Assembly: GCA_029207755.1 (NCBI GenBank)
Contig: JARCOQ010000006.1
Span: forward strand, 66,810,093 to 66,874,092
Direction: 5' to 3'
DNA: 64,000 nucleotides
DNA from: Chamaea fasciata
Taxonomy: Eukaryota; Chordata; Aves; Passeriformes; Sylviidae
Numbering within the stretch: position 1 is the stretch's first letter; each line of letters opens with the position of its first letter. This document shows positions 35,131 to 48,391 of this stretch, in pieces. The notes beneath the pieces are model-generated. The model was not told the DNA's origin. It saw nothing but the letters and a program-made list of their open reading frames with translations, and searched no databases. Position numbers and translations under genes: made by a program.

Positions 35131-38100
35131 GCAATTGTGGATTGATAATGTCTGTTTACCCCACAACATTCCAAGAGAGGGGATTTTGAAAGGAAAATGT
35201 GCACTCCGCTTTCAGCTCTCAGTCATTTTGCCAACTTAATGAATGTGCTTTTCTTTTACAAAGCAATTGGACAATAATGGTAAGAAATTACCAGATGCCA
35301 CCGAGTTGCATAAAACCCACTAATCCAAAGAAACTTTGGAAGACATTATTTTCATTTCGTTTGATTACAGGCTGAACTTTCAAATGTGATTTGCACAGAG
35401 AAAAGTCATCGCTACCCAGACGATCACAGACAAGTGAGAATGTTTGCTTCAGAAATCTGAACCAAGCAGAGCTCTCAGAGAGGACGTTTTGGCCTCTAAA
35501 TGAGTGTAATTTGTGGATTGATGATAGCTAGGCACAGTACTGACATGAGGTCCCAGACACTGCTAGACAATAGGAAAGTACAGGAAATCCGTAAGTCAGA
35601 TCTTTCTCCTTGGGGGGTACACTTTGTCTGACCTGGAAACCACACGCTCAGCCCTGTCCAAAAAGGAAAATATTAGTCGCTGGTAGGTGGGCTCTCAACC
35701 CCACCTTGCAGGAGCCTGATGACAGCCTGTCAAAGATGGGTCCTTGTCTAGAGGGACTTGGCTTCAAAACAAAATATTACAGTGGGAACATAACCGTTTG
35801 AGCTCCCTCATACTTTCTGTCTAAAAGCAAGACCACATATTTAGGCAGGATGCAGAATTGGCATCAGTGGAAGCAACATTCCCTCCTTCAACTGTTATTA
35901 CGTGACTTTGAGTTTGATGATCTTCTTAGTAATCTATATTTCATCACATTCTCATTAACATTGAAACTGATAAATCAGGAAATAATAACTAGCCATGAAA
36001 TTACTTTGAGTTCCTAAGTGCGTTTTTAGTGTCTACTTTGTCTCATCCAAGTTTCCTGTTAATGGGGAAGAAAATCCATCAATACATTAATTGGATTAGC
36101 ACAGCCCCCAGATTTTTTCACTTTGACTGTGTTTGGGTAATATAATTTGGAGTTAATAAAAACAGTTATTCTCTGAATTTTTGGTTATCTCTGTATGCTG
36201 GGTACATACCACTGGCCTCAAAAACTCACAGTGCCACTCCTTCAGCTTCATTGTATGAGAGAAGCATCCACACTCAAATTACTTTTAAGTGGTTTTTTTT
36301 TTTTTCCACTACACAGGGCTTCTCTGCTCCTCACCTATATTTTCCAGCTTTTTCTTCTGCTCATACACATTCTCCATCCCACAGCTGAGTAGTCTCAACT
36401 CTGCACAGCCAAGCAAACAGGCGTTTGGGGTCAGAGTAAGAGGATCCAATGCACTGCAGTGCCAGCAGTGAAAGCTCCAGCACAAAGGAGCCCTGACAAG
36501 CAGTGCTGTCTCCTGTGACCCCCCTAATCCTGAGGTCGCTCACCCAGTGCCAGAGGTGCATCCAAAGGCACGGGCTGTTAATAAAGTTAATCACCAAACC
36601 ATGTCCTCCTGCAAGCGGCTCCTTATCCAAAAATCTCTCATCGGGCAGGGTTAAGACAACTACTGAGACTCACACACCTTAAAATGGCAGGTTGGGTTTC
36701 TCCTCTGAGATGTTCATGGATTTTATAGCAGTTTTCAGCCACCACTTCTCCTTTACTGGAGCTTTCCTGTTTCTTGCTGCTGGCTTTCACACTTTCTTCT
36801 CTGCTTTGGCCCACAAGCTCCTTTAAAGGGACTGAATAACGTTTCCCACATGACAAATTGGCAGCACTGGATCATTATTATTCTTTAGGTTAAACAAACA
36901 GTTTGGGTAGGGAACAGGTCTAGGTTAACTGAGGTAACAAGAGGAAGGAACAGAGCTGCTGCTGAGCCCAAACACTTGGTGGGTGGCATTTGCTTGCTTC
37001 ACTGTTGCTGCTCCGAATTGCACGGAATTGGCAACCCAAGTGTTTTGCAGTCAGGAATCAGGACCAAAATCCTGTGCAGTTTTAGCGCTGAGGCCACAAC
37101 TTAAATTTTGGGTTGGGTCTTTTTTTATTGCTTTCCTCCTTAGATGGGAGATCTAGGAATTTACTGTTGCTTTTTGTTTTTCTTTCTTAAGCAGATCTGC
37201 TTTTCTTACAAATATTTGGCTTTGCAAGTCAAGGCTTGGATAGAAACACCCAGTGCATAACATGTGATCTGCCTGTGATGCCACCAAAATCTCAGTCTGT
37301 TCTGAAGAGGACTTTCCACTCATTGCTTGGATAGAACTCCATGGAAAGATGAGGCATTGCCTTGTTTTCAGGACTGCTCTGATCTCACCATCTGCTTATC
37401 TGGGGGAATCTCACAGGATTTATCCCAGTTATTGCTTTGCACAGGGAAAAACTAATAAAAGGTACAGATTTCATTTCACCAAGCAAATCTTGGTGTGTGG
37501 TATGAGACCTGCTGCAGTGTCTGGACCAGAAAGCAAAATTTCATCTTAGTCAGGCTTTTCCAAGAGACAGGTAAGTCCCCTGGTAACTGCAAGGAGGAGT
37601 GGTTGAATTTCATTGTTTGTACAGAAGCCCATACCCACACTTTAAAAGTAAACCAGCCTAGACCCCCACAGGGTCTCTCAGACTGTTTACTTTTAAACTC
37701 CTGGAAAATTTGGGGTGGTGGTTTAATTGACTTGTTACCTTACTCTCCTGGCAGCTCCTTCAGTACGTTTGCTCACTATAGCAAAAAGGAAAACAGGAAA
37801 GAAAATGAGAATAAAAAGAAAAATTAAATCCTATAAAGATAACACAATAAATGTTGCATCAGCAGTTTTCTAAAAGGATTTTGTTGTTATCAAAACTGGC
37901 AGACATTAAACAGACAGTCTCAGAATAATTGATATGGGCAAGGGGGTAAGCATTTAGTCTCCTGGTAGGCCAGCCACCTGTGCAAACAGCACTTCCAACT
38001 TCTATTTTGGCTGCTGGCTCCTGAACAGTCAATTATTTAGGGCTTTCCAGAGATTTCAGTGGTAGAGAAAAAAAAATATCCAGGCCTGTGTTTGAAAGGT

Positions 38101-40661
38101 AGCTTTATCAGCATAGCTCAGTGGTGCAATTACAGCCTGCCTTTGTTCCTCTGTAGGTGACCGCAGGTTCCAGCCAGAGTACTCTCTTTTGTTTAACTTT
38201 TGGGGAGTAGTGATAGCACCATCCATAATGTTCCCATGTTCCTCATGCCCTGCGCAGGCCTTTCTACCTGCAGTCTCCCTGCACACACTGCAGGAGAACA
38301 GGGTGTATTCAGTGAGACACAGAGTGTTTTATCCCCTCCTTTCCTCCCTAAAAGAGATAGAAATTCCTGAATAGATAATGGGTGGTTTCAGCAATGACTA
38401 AATAACATGGGAAATAAACTACCTGGAAAGACCTTTTCCTGTAGCTTTTTTTTGAAGCTTTCCTGAGCCATCCTTCAACAATGCACAATTAAAGAGTGAG
38501 AAAAGATGAACAGGTTTATCTCACTCATCTGGATTAGACATTGGTGTACATGACGCACATTTTTAGGTAAGGCTAATAATAACAAAAATAATAATAAAAA
38601 AACCCCCAACAAACTAAAAGACTCTATATTTCCTCCTATTTTGGGGAGAAGTAGAATCACTAGCTGTTAAATTATACATTGGTTAAGCTGGTTTATGATT
38701 TCCTAAGTGTCTGTTGTAAGGTTTCTTGTACACATGGCAAAGGAGGATATTTGATTTCAGAAACCTTTGATGATCTACATCATGCCTTGTTCCGCACTCC
38801 CACGGGGATTTTGGAAAAAACTGTGCCACTTTTATTTAATGAAATGAACCCTTTTACACAAACATAAAGTAATTCATGTGGGAAAACACATTCCTAAAGT
38901 GATGTATAAAATGTTTGGCTCTGATCTGCTCATTAACACCCAGGAACAAGGTTTACCAGTCAGTGCTGACAGCTCAGTTTTCAGTAGTGGTCAGGAGATG
39001 AAATATCAAATCATCATATACATTCATGCAGGCAAATATTTTCCCTGTGCATTCTTCTCCTTCCAGGATTGTTTACAAGTCATGTATTTATAATTCTACC
39101 TTCACTTTTTTTTTATTTATTTGGTGTCTCTCAGAATGAATTGCTCCAAAGTCTTCAAGCTGTTTAAACACTGATGCCCAGGACCCACCATTGCTTTTCC
39201 TTCCTGTTTTATTTGCCCAGTAAGGTACATGCACAGCCCCTTTATGTCCTACAAAGTTAATATTTTCTTACCAAGTTTTTGACTGCAATCCCAAAGTTGC
39301 CTTAAAGAGTATTTTGGGATCAAAACTGAGGCCAGTTTTGACCAGACAGCATCCTATTACCCTTCCACTTTTTTCCTCAGCAGATTTTTCACAGCTCACT
39401 TAACAAAACAGATTTATCATTTTGTTTTTCTGTTAGGCTCTATATCCTTCTCCTTATTTCATCCTGATATTCCCAGTAACATTTCTGTCTAATGGCTATG
39501 TGCCATGTTCTCCTGGCAACAAGGCATTTACAATTTTGGTCTCAGAGCATCTCCTGTTATCACCAATGAAAGAGATTGCACTGCATTATGCAAGCAAAGT
39601 TTAAACAATAGTGCAAAGTTTAAACAGCTTTTATCCACCAGAAATTTTCTTGGTTTTGTTCACTGCAGTATTTTTCCCTTGAAACACTGAATCCCTTCCA
39701 GCCTAGGGATGTTTCTGCACCCACAGCACCCTGGATGCATTTCCCAATCTCCAGGGGTTCTACCCAAAGTTCTGCTGGGATGTCCTCCTCACTCCTGGAG
39801 ATCTTACGGATCCCTTCTGCTCTGTGGTCTGTCTACGTAAACAGTGCACAGAGAGATGTGTGGTTCTCCAGCTTTCCAAACTGTTCCCTCTCAACAGGGG
39901 TCTCAAGAGGTCTGTGCTTTCCACCGTGGCTGCTCTTCTGGGGGCTGCCAGGCCCAAGTGAAGTGCTGATGGACATGATGACTTAAGTTTTAGCTTTCAC
40001 GTTTTTCAGATTCTGTGCTGCTTAGGTGTGTAGTTCTAAGCCTCATATTAAGTGTCAGTCAGCTCTCTTCACAGAGTAGGGAGACAAAACAGATCCTTTT
40101 CCTGCTGAAGACCAAGGACAACTTTCAGGCCCAAAAGCACAAACAACGGCAGGCTGAAGGGAGGAACAAGAAGGATGGGACCTCACAACTTGAAGCTGTA
40201 ATTAAACCCCAATATGCAAATGGACCAAAACTTATAAAAATGTAAGATCTCATGACTGGTCAGTCACGTTTTGGTGACCATTCTAAGTCCACCTTGGGTG
40301 TAACCCTGGTCAGGCTCCTGTCTGGCCCAAGGTGTATCGTTAAAGCCTTTTTTTGGATAAATACCTACTTTAGCTCTGTCTGGTCTCTGTTTCAGGTCAT
40401 CCTTCCCAAGGCATCAGACACACAGCCACAACTGCAGGCAAGGAGCTGTGAAACACCACCAGGGAGTTAAACTCTGACGTTCTGCCCCGACTCGGCACAG
40501 TTGTTTTCAATAAGCAAGGAAAGCATCAGCTGAAATATCTGCTTTCTGCTAAGAGAGTAAACTAAGATAAAACCTTTCCAGCAAAACTAACCATTATCCA
40601 CAAAAGTAAAGGGAGGCTAAAGTGCATCGGTTTTGTTTGCTTCATATATCTTTTTTTTTCT
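35131..40661. other. Noncoding stretch, no gene recognised
   Basis: About 5.5 kb. The segment at 35240-35530 has SOX-like (GGACAATAATGG) and homeodomain-like cores and reads like a conserved noncoding element. A splice-bounded segment at 37372-37570 is listed separately. An A-rich tract lies near 38575-38605. A small open frame at 40015-40245 starts at GTG and is not credible. Confidence 0.5.
37372..37570 (+). other. Candidate noncoding exon with good splice signals
   Basis: A good acceptor (TTGCCTTGTTTTCAG) precedes it and a consensus donor (GAGACAG then GTAAGTCCC) follows. The frame that is open from the acceptor side reaches a TAG at 37547-37549, before the donor, so no continuous coding frame is evident. 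If real, it would more likely belong to a long noncoding RNA or an untranslated exon. A chance combination is quite possible. Confidence 0.15.
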
Positions 40662-40690
40662 GGGGGGGGGGGGGAGGGGGCGGGGGTGGG
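40662..40690 (+). repeat. G-rich tract with quadruplex potential
   Basis: A run of 13 G is followed by AGGGGGCGGGGGTGGG, giving at least four long G runs within 30 bases on the plus strand. It satisfies the usual G-quadruplex rule. Confidence 0.88.
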
Positions 40691-41449
40691 TGTTGGAACA
40701 TCAGGCAAATGCTAAAATATTCACAGAGCCCAGTGTTAATAGACATTTGGCATCCATCCTGCATCAGCTGGACTTGTAGTCGCCCAAGAGATTTACATGG
40801 GCCAATCTGCCTTGTTTTGACGGGTCAACATCAATCTTAATGCAGGGTGCTGGTTTCTACAGAGTGTCACTCATGCCTAAAGTACACAGTTCTAGGGCAG
40901 ATATGCTAGGAAAAATCACTGTAAGATGAAGATTGGAAATTATCTTTTTTAAAAAGTCAGCACAGCAATGAGATTCAGTCTCATTTAGATTCGTCTCATC
41001 ACTGCTATTGCCCCTCATAAAATGACAGAAATTTTAATCACTTTATTGCTAACATTTCTGTGGTGCTTTGGGTTTGCCTGGTGGGTAAACAAGTACTCCA
41101 CTGTTCACTCCCTGATGTTTTTGTAAGAGCCTTTTTATGTGTTGATGTATGTTGTAAACTTAACACAGCCTGGCCCATTTTAAACTCTATAGTGAAAATA
41201 CCATGGGTTCATTTCAGAGGCTACTAAATGGAAAGTACAGCTTTTCAACAGATTTTATCTTACCCTCTATATTTTTTGTACCCCCTCTTAAAATTTTATT
41301 TTAATTTCTAGACTTAGTGTCCCCTTATTGATTTTAGAAGACATGGTGTGTCTGCACCTTCCTCTTACTCAAAACGCACTTTCATGAAGATCCAAAATAA
41401 TGTTTGCCATCATATAATTTGCTTTCCTTTCTACCACCGAAACAATTAC

Positions 41450-41487
41450 AAAAAAAAAATAAATAAATAAATAAATAAATAAATAAA
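41450..41487 (+). repeat. (AAAT)n microsatellite with A-rich start
   Basis: Ten A are followed by seven AAAT-type units ending in AAAGCC. This is a common form of decayed A tail or simple repeat. Confidence 0.95.
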
Positions 41488-42209
41488 GCCTGATGAGCCA
41501 GCTCTACATCTGTCTTGTCAATGGCAAAACTGAGGAATTCACATCAGTGATTCGTACAGTTTTCCAACTACTGGAAAACAAAATGGTAAAAAGCATGGAA
41601 AAGAAGGTTTATATGTGGAAGGATTGATTTATATATGTACTAAAGTGTTTGATTAAACAAAATTGCAGATATGCTACTCCATATAATGCTGACAGGTGAT
41701 ACAAGCTTTGTGCTTGTTGTAGTAAATGGCACCCTTCATCTCAGATGTACAAGACTTCCAGTCCTTTTTCCAAGAAGTGGAATGGAGGACCTTAAAAGAC
41801 CTTTCAGGGCATTTGCTCTCAAGCTTTTCATGTCTTATGTGAATGCTGACTGGGAACTGATGCTCCCAATTCAATCAAAAAGCCCTCCTCAGAGGACTCC
41901 ATGTGCATATGCAGAAGCCTTTGTGTCTGCCATAATTACACAGAGAGACCAGGCATTTAAATTAGACTCTGAGAATTAGACTTCATGGAAATCCTTAGCT
42001 CCCAGATAAATATCACAACAGAAACAGATTTCTACCCCCACCACAGCTGCAAAATTTGTTAATTCGTCATCTCCCATTTGTGAGGCAGGACTCACTCTTC
42101 CAGCTTTATACACATTCCTCTGCCACATCTAGAGAAAAAGACATTAGAAGCACCGTTCTGTCATGATTTCCTGTGAAAGATATTTTAATTGGATTTAATT
42201 GTCACAGTA

Positions 42210-42350
42210 TATTATCTGTGTCCCCAATCTGAAATGGGGGGCTTAGCCCCTCCCCCAGGTAGCTAGAGTTAATAAAATAAGCAATCCTTTTCTGCCTCCT
42301 TATCTGCCATCTGGGCATTGCTGGGGTCAGTAATTCCCTATACCAGTGGA
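42210..42350 (+). mobile_element. Possible decayed LTR 3' portion
   Basis: The segment combines a pyrimidine/purine block (GGGGGGCTTAGCCCCTCCCC), a polyadenylation-type signal (GAGTTAATAAAATAAGC) and a TTTTCTGCCTCC downstream block. These resemble the R-U5 part of avian retroviral LTRs. I could not define TG...CA ends or a target duplication, and the family is unknown, so this is a weak call. Confidence 0.2.
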
Positions 42351-43829
42351 AGCACAGATGGATTTGGGGAATTAGGGCTTCACACAGATTGTGATGTAGA
42401 TTCCCTCAAAATGGGAGCTTTTGTTTTTAAACAAATTAAGTACCTCCTTCTCTGCTTGGTTACAAAGGCCCTTTTCCAATATCCAATCACATATCCCTGT
42501 AATCCTTTTGTTATTGCTGCCTCAGTAACAACCTCACAGGGAGAAATTAAAGCCAACCTCTGTCTAGAAATGGTGGGCAGCTTCACCAACTCACTGAGAC
42601 ACCACGCTGGGAGCCTTTTGTGCACTATCTGACTTGACATACAACCCCCAAAAGGACCACAGGTGCAGTATTTGAACTATTTTTGCCTTTCTACCATTAT
42701 TTCCCCACTTTGCCTCCTCCCTGAGTCACTGGAAAGTGCTTGAACCTGGGAATGGCTTTTGGAGCAAGATAACCACGACAGAAAATTAATCCTTTGCCAA
42801 TCCTTCACCTGGCAGCTGTTTTCCATCAGTTCTGCTTGGACACCAAACTACTCTCCATGGGCTTTTCCTTCATGTCTCTTTACCACGGAGCTCCTGTGTC
42901 CAGTGAATATCACTGGGCATGTTCTGTTTTCAAGGAGTTAATTTCAGTGTGTGATATTTGCATGGTTTCCAGAAAACACATGGAACAGAAAATTAGCCAT
43001 ATTTTTCCTGATGATTTAGAGTTGCTATTAAATTCTACTTCCATTTCTAATGAATGCTGAAAAAAAAATCAGCCTTTTTATTTAAAAATTGTTATTTATG
43101 ACATCCATGGAACAGAAAGGAAGCCCACTAGACCAGAAACAATCTCATAGTCCTCATTCAAGTTACAAGTTTAATAGCCAAAATGTATTAAAGTCATTAG
43201 AAAACCCAGTAAACTGTTTTTACAGTAAGCTAAAAAAGGTTACAGTCCCCTAAGTTTGCCTTGTTTAAACTACATTCATCACCAGTTTGGAGACAAACAT
43301 GCATTTAGACACTTCGTCTGGCTGCAGAACTATTTTCCAGCATCTATTATTTTCTGTCAGCTGACAGCACTGAATCTTCCAAGTATTGAATTTAATGCTG
43401 AAAGTAGAAACACTATTCCTGCTTTGCTTTTGCTGTCCCAGAGCACCCTCCAGGCTCCAGCCATGCTGCTAATCCTGGGCTGGGATTCCAGTTGGTGTAG
43501 GGGGCAGTGCTGGGGCTCCAGGGAAGGGAAGGTGGCCACCTCAGATGATTCCCTACACCCTTGCTATTCTAAATAACACTGGTCTCCTGCCCCAGCTGGT
43601 TCCTCGATTGGGATGAAAGTAAATTTAATTTTCACCAGGCCACCATGAGGCAAGGAAGTGAGCTCAGAGGTCATCTGTGATGTTCTGGCCTTGAACTCTG
43701 TGGATAATCAGATCTGGTTGAACATTATTATGGTGACCCAATTGCAGCTCATAAAGGCTGCAAATTATTTAACTCTACGGTTTGATCTATTCCTAGAAAT
43801 CTTATTCAGTATTCTGGGAAGCAAGTTGG

Positions 43830-43859
43830 TTTTTTTCTTTTTTTTTTTTTTTTTTTTTT
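43830..43859. repeat. Poly-T tract
   Basis: Thirty bases of T, interrupted by a single C at 43837. Confidence 0.92.
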
Positions 43860-44031
43860 ATCCTTTTCCATTACCTACTGAGTAAGGAAAGGATTACAGA
43901 ATTGTCAAATTCCTCACGTTCTTTCTATTGGAGAAGGCTGAGAAAGAAAACTCACCATAGGTTTTTAAGAAAAAGATCTTGAAAAATACCTGTAAAGCAG
44001 AACTCCAAGCTTCAGCCATGGGAGATGATAT

Positions 44032-44057
44032 TTTTGTTGTTGTTGTTGTTGCTGTTA
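44032..44057 (+). repeat. (TTG)n short simple repeat
   Basis: About seven TTG/TGT units, the last one altered to TGC. Confidence 0.85.
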
Positions 44058-44789
44058 TATATGAAATATTTTGTATAATTGAAAGACCTTGATTGAGAAT
44101 GCAAGGCAGAAATTTAGATTATCCTGATAGTGGAGAAGCATACCTATACAGGCATTCCCAGAGAGGGATGTTTAAGGTGGTGGTAAACTAGAAATGTAAA
44201 GGATGGTTCCTCTCTGTACATGCCTGTTCAACAACTGTGATTGAATCTTGTTCATGAGAGTTCCCTACTGAGGGTGAGAGTTATTTTAGCTGGACGAATG
44301 AGCCTGCTTTGTCCTTTCTTCCCCAGCATCTGCAGCAGACAGCAGCAGGAGATGAGATGCTGGGCCCAGGGGACAGGGTGCCCTGCCATCACAAAGAAAT
44401 CCCCTTGGTGCACTGAACATCCAGTGCCTCTTTCTCAGGACCCCACCTATCTGGGGACACAAGAAACTTTCCCACCAGAGACAGGGAAAGATTTCTGGCT
44501 TTCAGGTTTCTCTACAGCATGAGGGCGGAAGAAAACCCTGCAGAGGATCCCTGTAGCCATCCGGTCATCCTCCCAGAGGGGTCTTTGCCTGCAGAGTCAT
44601 GTTTTATGCTTTGCACACTAACACACAGACTGACTGAAGTCTTTGGTCTTGACACAGAGTACTTGACAGATGCATGATGGTGTGTTTTACAAGTCTGTGT
44701 AAGGTGATCTTTTGATCTCTCCTTGGCCTGAGGAGCAAATATTTAGGTAAGAAAACCCACCGACTGCCCAACACAAACCTCCTCCAGTG

Positions 44790-44990
44790 ACCTAGGCGCT
44801 GCGAGCAGAAATACCTCAGGCACTTGCTCTTTATGAGGCTTCCAGCAATCTGAAAACATCACCGACACAGTTTTTTCCAATCTTTACAAAGAGTTTGAAC
44901 CTAAAAAAAGAGGCGAGGGGATCGTTACTAAAAAATAAACCCAGGCGGTGCTTTATGTAACCGCAAGGTACACGGTGCCTCTGCTCTTCA
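44790..44990. other. Candidate conserved noncoding element
   Basis: About eight CpGs lie in 200 bases (for example TAGGCGCTGCGAGCAG, GGGATCGTTACT, CCAGGCGGTGC, TAACCGCAAGG) in an otherwise CpG-poor region. TAACCGCAAGG contains a RUNX-like core. The evidence is compositional only. Confidence 0.25.
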
Positions 44991-46285
44991 GCTGCACAGT
45001 AATTGCTGACTGCTCAAGCTCATGGAAAATGTTCAGAGCCAAGCTGCATGCACATCTCGTGTTTTTTAAAAGGCATGCATGCAGTACTTCCCTCTGCTCT
45101 GCAACAACATGGGTGTTTTAGCATGCTCTCCCCTGCTCCAGTGGCCAACCCAGAGGAGAAGCACTGCATGTTTAAAAACAGTCTCAGGTGTGGAGGGCTG
45201 GCACAAGAGCATAGTCACAAGGAATCCATTTCAAACGTTGAAATAGGAGAGACTTCACACTTATTTGTGTGTGAAGAGTTTTGATTTTAAGGGATTAGGG
45301 TGCAGCAAATATATTAATCAGCTCAACTCATTTGATTGGACTCCTCACGTGATCACCAAGTGTGATTTCTCCTTGAATAATGAGAAAATCACTTTTAAAG
45401 TGAGCTCTGTGCCTAGTATAGACCTCAGGACATGAAGTCTGTTTCCCCAATCTTCATATGTAATGAATTTCCCTTTTGTCTTCAGAAATTCTCTAATTAT
45501 TTGTCTTTCATCCCCCTAAGTTAACACTTGGTAACTTGATTTGAAAACTCCTTTTTCACAAAGATCTCCATGAAGCTACAGGAGTTATTTCTACTTACTC
45601 AGTGTCCTCAAATGATTTCTGTTTGATTCTTGTGAGCAGTTTCAGCTGCAAGCTCTAGTGTGTAAATATCCAGCCTTTCAGTCAGAGCAGAGGGAAAGCA
45701 GTGCAAGTAGAAATGATGTTTGAGGACTCTATGATTTTCTCTACTACCTAAGGAGCAAAGACAAACAAGAACTGCAATATTTTTATGTCCATTAATTATT
45801 CAAATGCTCCAATATTTTGTTTCAGACTAGGTTCACTACATGCTGATGCAGTCTAAGGATAACAATGAAGTGGGAAAGGAAGGTTTATTCATCCTATGCC
45901 TTGTTTCAGCTTAAAAAGCTACTTGATTTAATATGAAGAACCTACAGAGGCCCATGCTTTCAGAAACAGCATCTAATTTTTGATTTACATGAGTATAATT
46001 TAACAGATTTTAACCAGGAATTGTAGCATACCATTGTAGCATAGTCACAACTCAGTTCCCTACTCTAGGCCCACAAACGCTCTTTGTCTGCTACAAACAC
46101 TTAATTTTTGACATAAATGTAGAGACAGGATGGTATTTGGAAGGTGAACTGATAATTTTTTCACTTTTTCCAGGCAGCTGGCAAGGGTGACATTTCAAGA
46201 TGCTACAGATGACCTCTTCAGTGAACTGCAGGAAGTTTTTTTCAGGTTAGGTTTCAGATACAGCGTGAAATGCTGGTCTGGAGCC

Positions 46286-46415
46286 ATTTTCTTTATCTGA
46301 CACGGCTCAAGCCCATGCAGAAAGGTCAAGCAACTTGCCCTAAGTGACAGAGTGACTGAGTGGCTCCTAGACCTCTGCTCCCAGGTCCTAGACCTCCCAT
46401 GCTCCTCAGCCATGT
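46286..46415 (+). mobile_element. MIR-type SINE remnant
   Basis: In plus orientation the phrases follow the MIR order: TTCTTTATCTGACACGGCTC, AAAGGTCAAGCAACTTGCCC, TAAGTGACAGAGTGACTGAG, TGGCTCCTAGACCTCTGCTC, CCAGGTCCTAGACC and CATGCTCCTCAGCCATGTCA. The AGGTYAAGYAACTTGCCC core is the most diagnostic part and is well preserved. Overall divergence is consistent with an ancient amniote insertion. Of the MIR-like segments here this is the most convincing. Confidence 0.65.
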
Positions 46416-48372
46416 CACAGAAATTCAACAGCCTGTGCCTAAAGTGTTGCTGCCTCAAGTCATGTCTCACTGAAACAGTGTCTGGAGGGGGAAGTCAGTA
46501 TCTAAAGGTGTAGAAAAGAATGACTTTTGCCCTCAACAACAAGCCTGAAAATGCCTGTTTTCCCCTTCCCTTCCCCCTGTCCCACCTGGTTCAACAGCCA
46601 CCAGTGCATCTCCCCTCCCTGGCAGCCTGCCTCTGTGTCAGCACCTTTCCAAGGAGGGCAGATTGCAAAACACACTTCTGCAGAGGGGCTTATTTCTTCT
46701 CAGTCATAGCCTCCTGACTCATTTTAATCGACTAAGTATCTGGGATGGAGCCCAAAACTTTGTAGCTGGATTCTGTTTTCTGTCCCTTAGGGCGACTCAG
46801 TCCTCCAAGCAGTGTGAGCCTGAGACCCCTCTGTAGTGTTGCCTGCTTGATCCAGGCAGCAAGGACACTGAAGATGAAAGAAGAAACCCAGTCTGTCCAA
46901 CCCTGCTTACATTCCTGGCAAAATAATGTTGCTTTGTTTTAAAAAATGCTCTTAAAAGACCTGAATACATAAAAGCAGCCAGCCATCCAGCCCCAGACTT
47001 GAAGTGTGTTACACAGACAGGTTGGCCACAGGGCTCCCATTGACTTTAACTGGAGTTTTGATACAAGATCTGTTTGCAGGGTATTGGTAATCTGTACATT
47101 CACTGCCACTAGAGAAAGTTTTAGAGAAGCAAAATGTCTTGGGAGGTTCAAGCTAATGGAAAAACTCCGTGATGTCATGACAGCACGGCTCAGATCTTAT
47201 TTTACTCTTGAGTGTCTGAGTGGATTGGGGATGCCATGATTCCAGAGCTCTGGTATGAGGTTTTACATGCTGTCTTATTTCCACATGTCTGAAGAGTCCC
47301 GAGTTTCCCCTGCAGTATATCACAAGTCTTTGTAAATATGAGGATACAAGGGAAAAAGAATTCCTTCTTACTTCTGAAGGTAAAATGCTATACTACTTCT
47401 TAAAGTTTTCTTTGAGGGGAGTTAAACTTTTAGTACTGGTTTGCCACATATAGATAGAGGCTGTTATTTTTCTAACCCCTCTGAATATTTAGCATTCCAC
47501 CAGAGGTATTTTTTTTATTGGCTTGTGCCATAAATCTCAGTGTCATGGGTCTTATGTGCATACTAAAAAGTTAAAGAGGTTCACCAACTCAGCAAAACCA
47601 CGCATAACTGCAAAGCTACAAAAACAGATTGTTTCTGAGATTTTAGGAAGAAAAAAAATGCCCAAAATTATGCCTTAATGGGATAAATCTGCAAGGAAAC
47701 AACAGCATTAGCACTGAATATTTATAGGCAATTAGGTATGCCTGTTAGAACAATCCTGTGGAAGCTAAACATATTGCAGCACATCTCTTTTTCTGTCAAA
47801 AGATTTAGATCTTAATTTTGGACTTGACACTTCAGTGTGTGAGCGGATCAGCTCAAAGAGCACATCGCTTTTCTCACGAGGACATTTTAGCAGCACCACT
47901 GTTCTTCCTAGTACTCTAATTGCCTCTGATTTTGGAGATCCTACAAAAGCAGTAAGTTTTTCAGTCAGTGCCCTTAAAAGAGAGGGGAATCAGTGAGTGA
48001 ACTGAATTTAGAAATCACTTCAAGCAGTCTGTCACCCTCAGATGATTATGAAGAGGTTGCTGTACAAGGAAGGCAGGCAGCCATACCATGTCAGTCTAGA
48101 TTGCATAAGAGACAACGGAGGTAGCTGAAATTTGATAGTGTGTGAAAAAAGAGCTGGTAGGTTTAGTCAAAATGTGAAGCAAAGTGGCTACACAAAAGTA
48201 GGGAGAATAATTTTAACAGATGGTTCTTCAGGAAGGCTCAGAAAAGAGAAGGTCACAAAAAGCAGAGTGGGAGATGCCCAGGAGATAAATAGATTAAATG
48301 GAAGGAGAATATGGATTTTCCTGCTCTGTAGAAAAAGCAATGACAAAATATTCTATGTCATGCAGGATGGGT

Positions 48373-48391
48373 AAAAAAAAAAAAAAAAAAA
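48373..48391. repeat. Poly-A tract (19 A)
   Basis: Simple homopolymer; no retrocopy was recognised upstream. Confidence 0.9.

Larger units (their letters stand above)
40691..46285. other. Noncoding stretch, no gene recognised
   Basis: About 5.6 kb. It contains an AAAT microsatellite, a poly-T tract, a short TTG repeat, a possible old LTR end near 42210-42350 and a CpG-retaining segment near 44790-44990. No coding frame is convincing. Confidence 0.5.

Noticed and set aside
40015..40245. Open frame whose start looks like a signal peptide
   Set aside because: It begins at GTG, not ATG, so the apparent signal peptide would not be made as drawn. No upstream exon signals support it.
44241..44522. 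Possible exon after a TTCTTCCCCAG acceptor near 44323
   Set aside because: No matching donor at a sensible distance in frame and no recognisable peptide.
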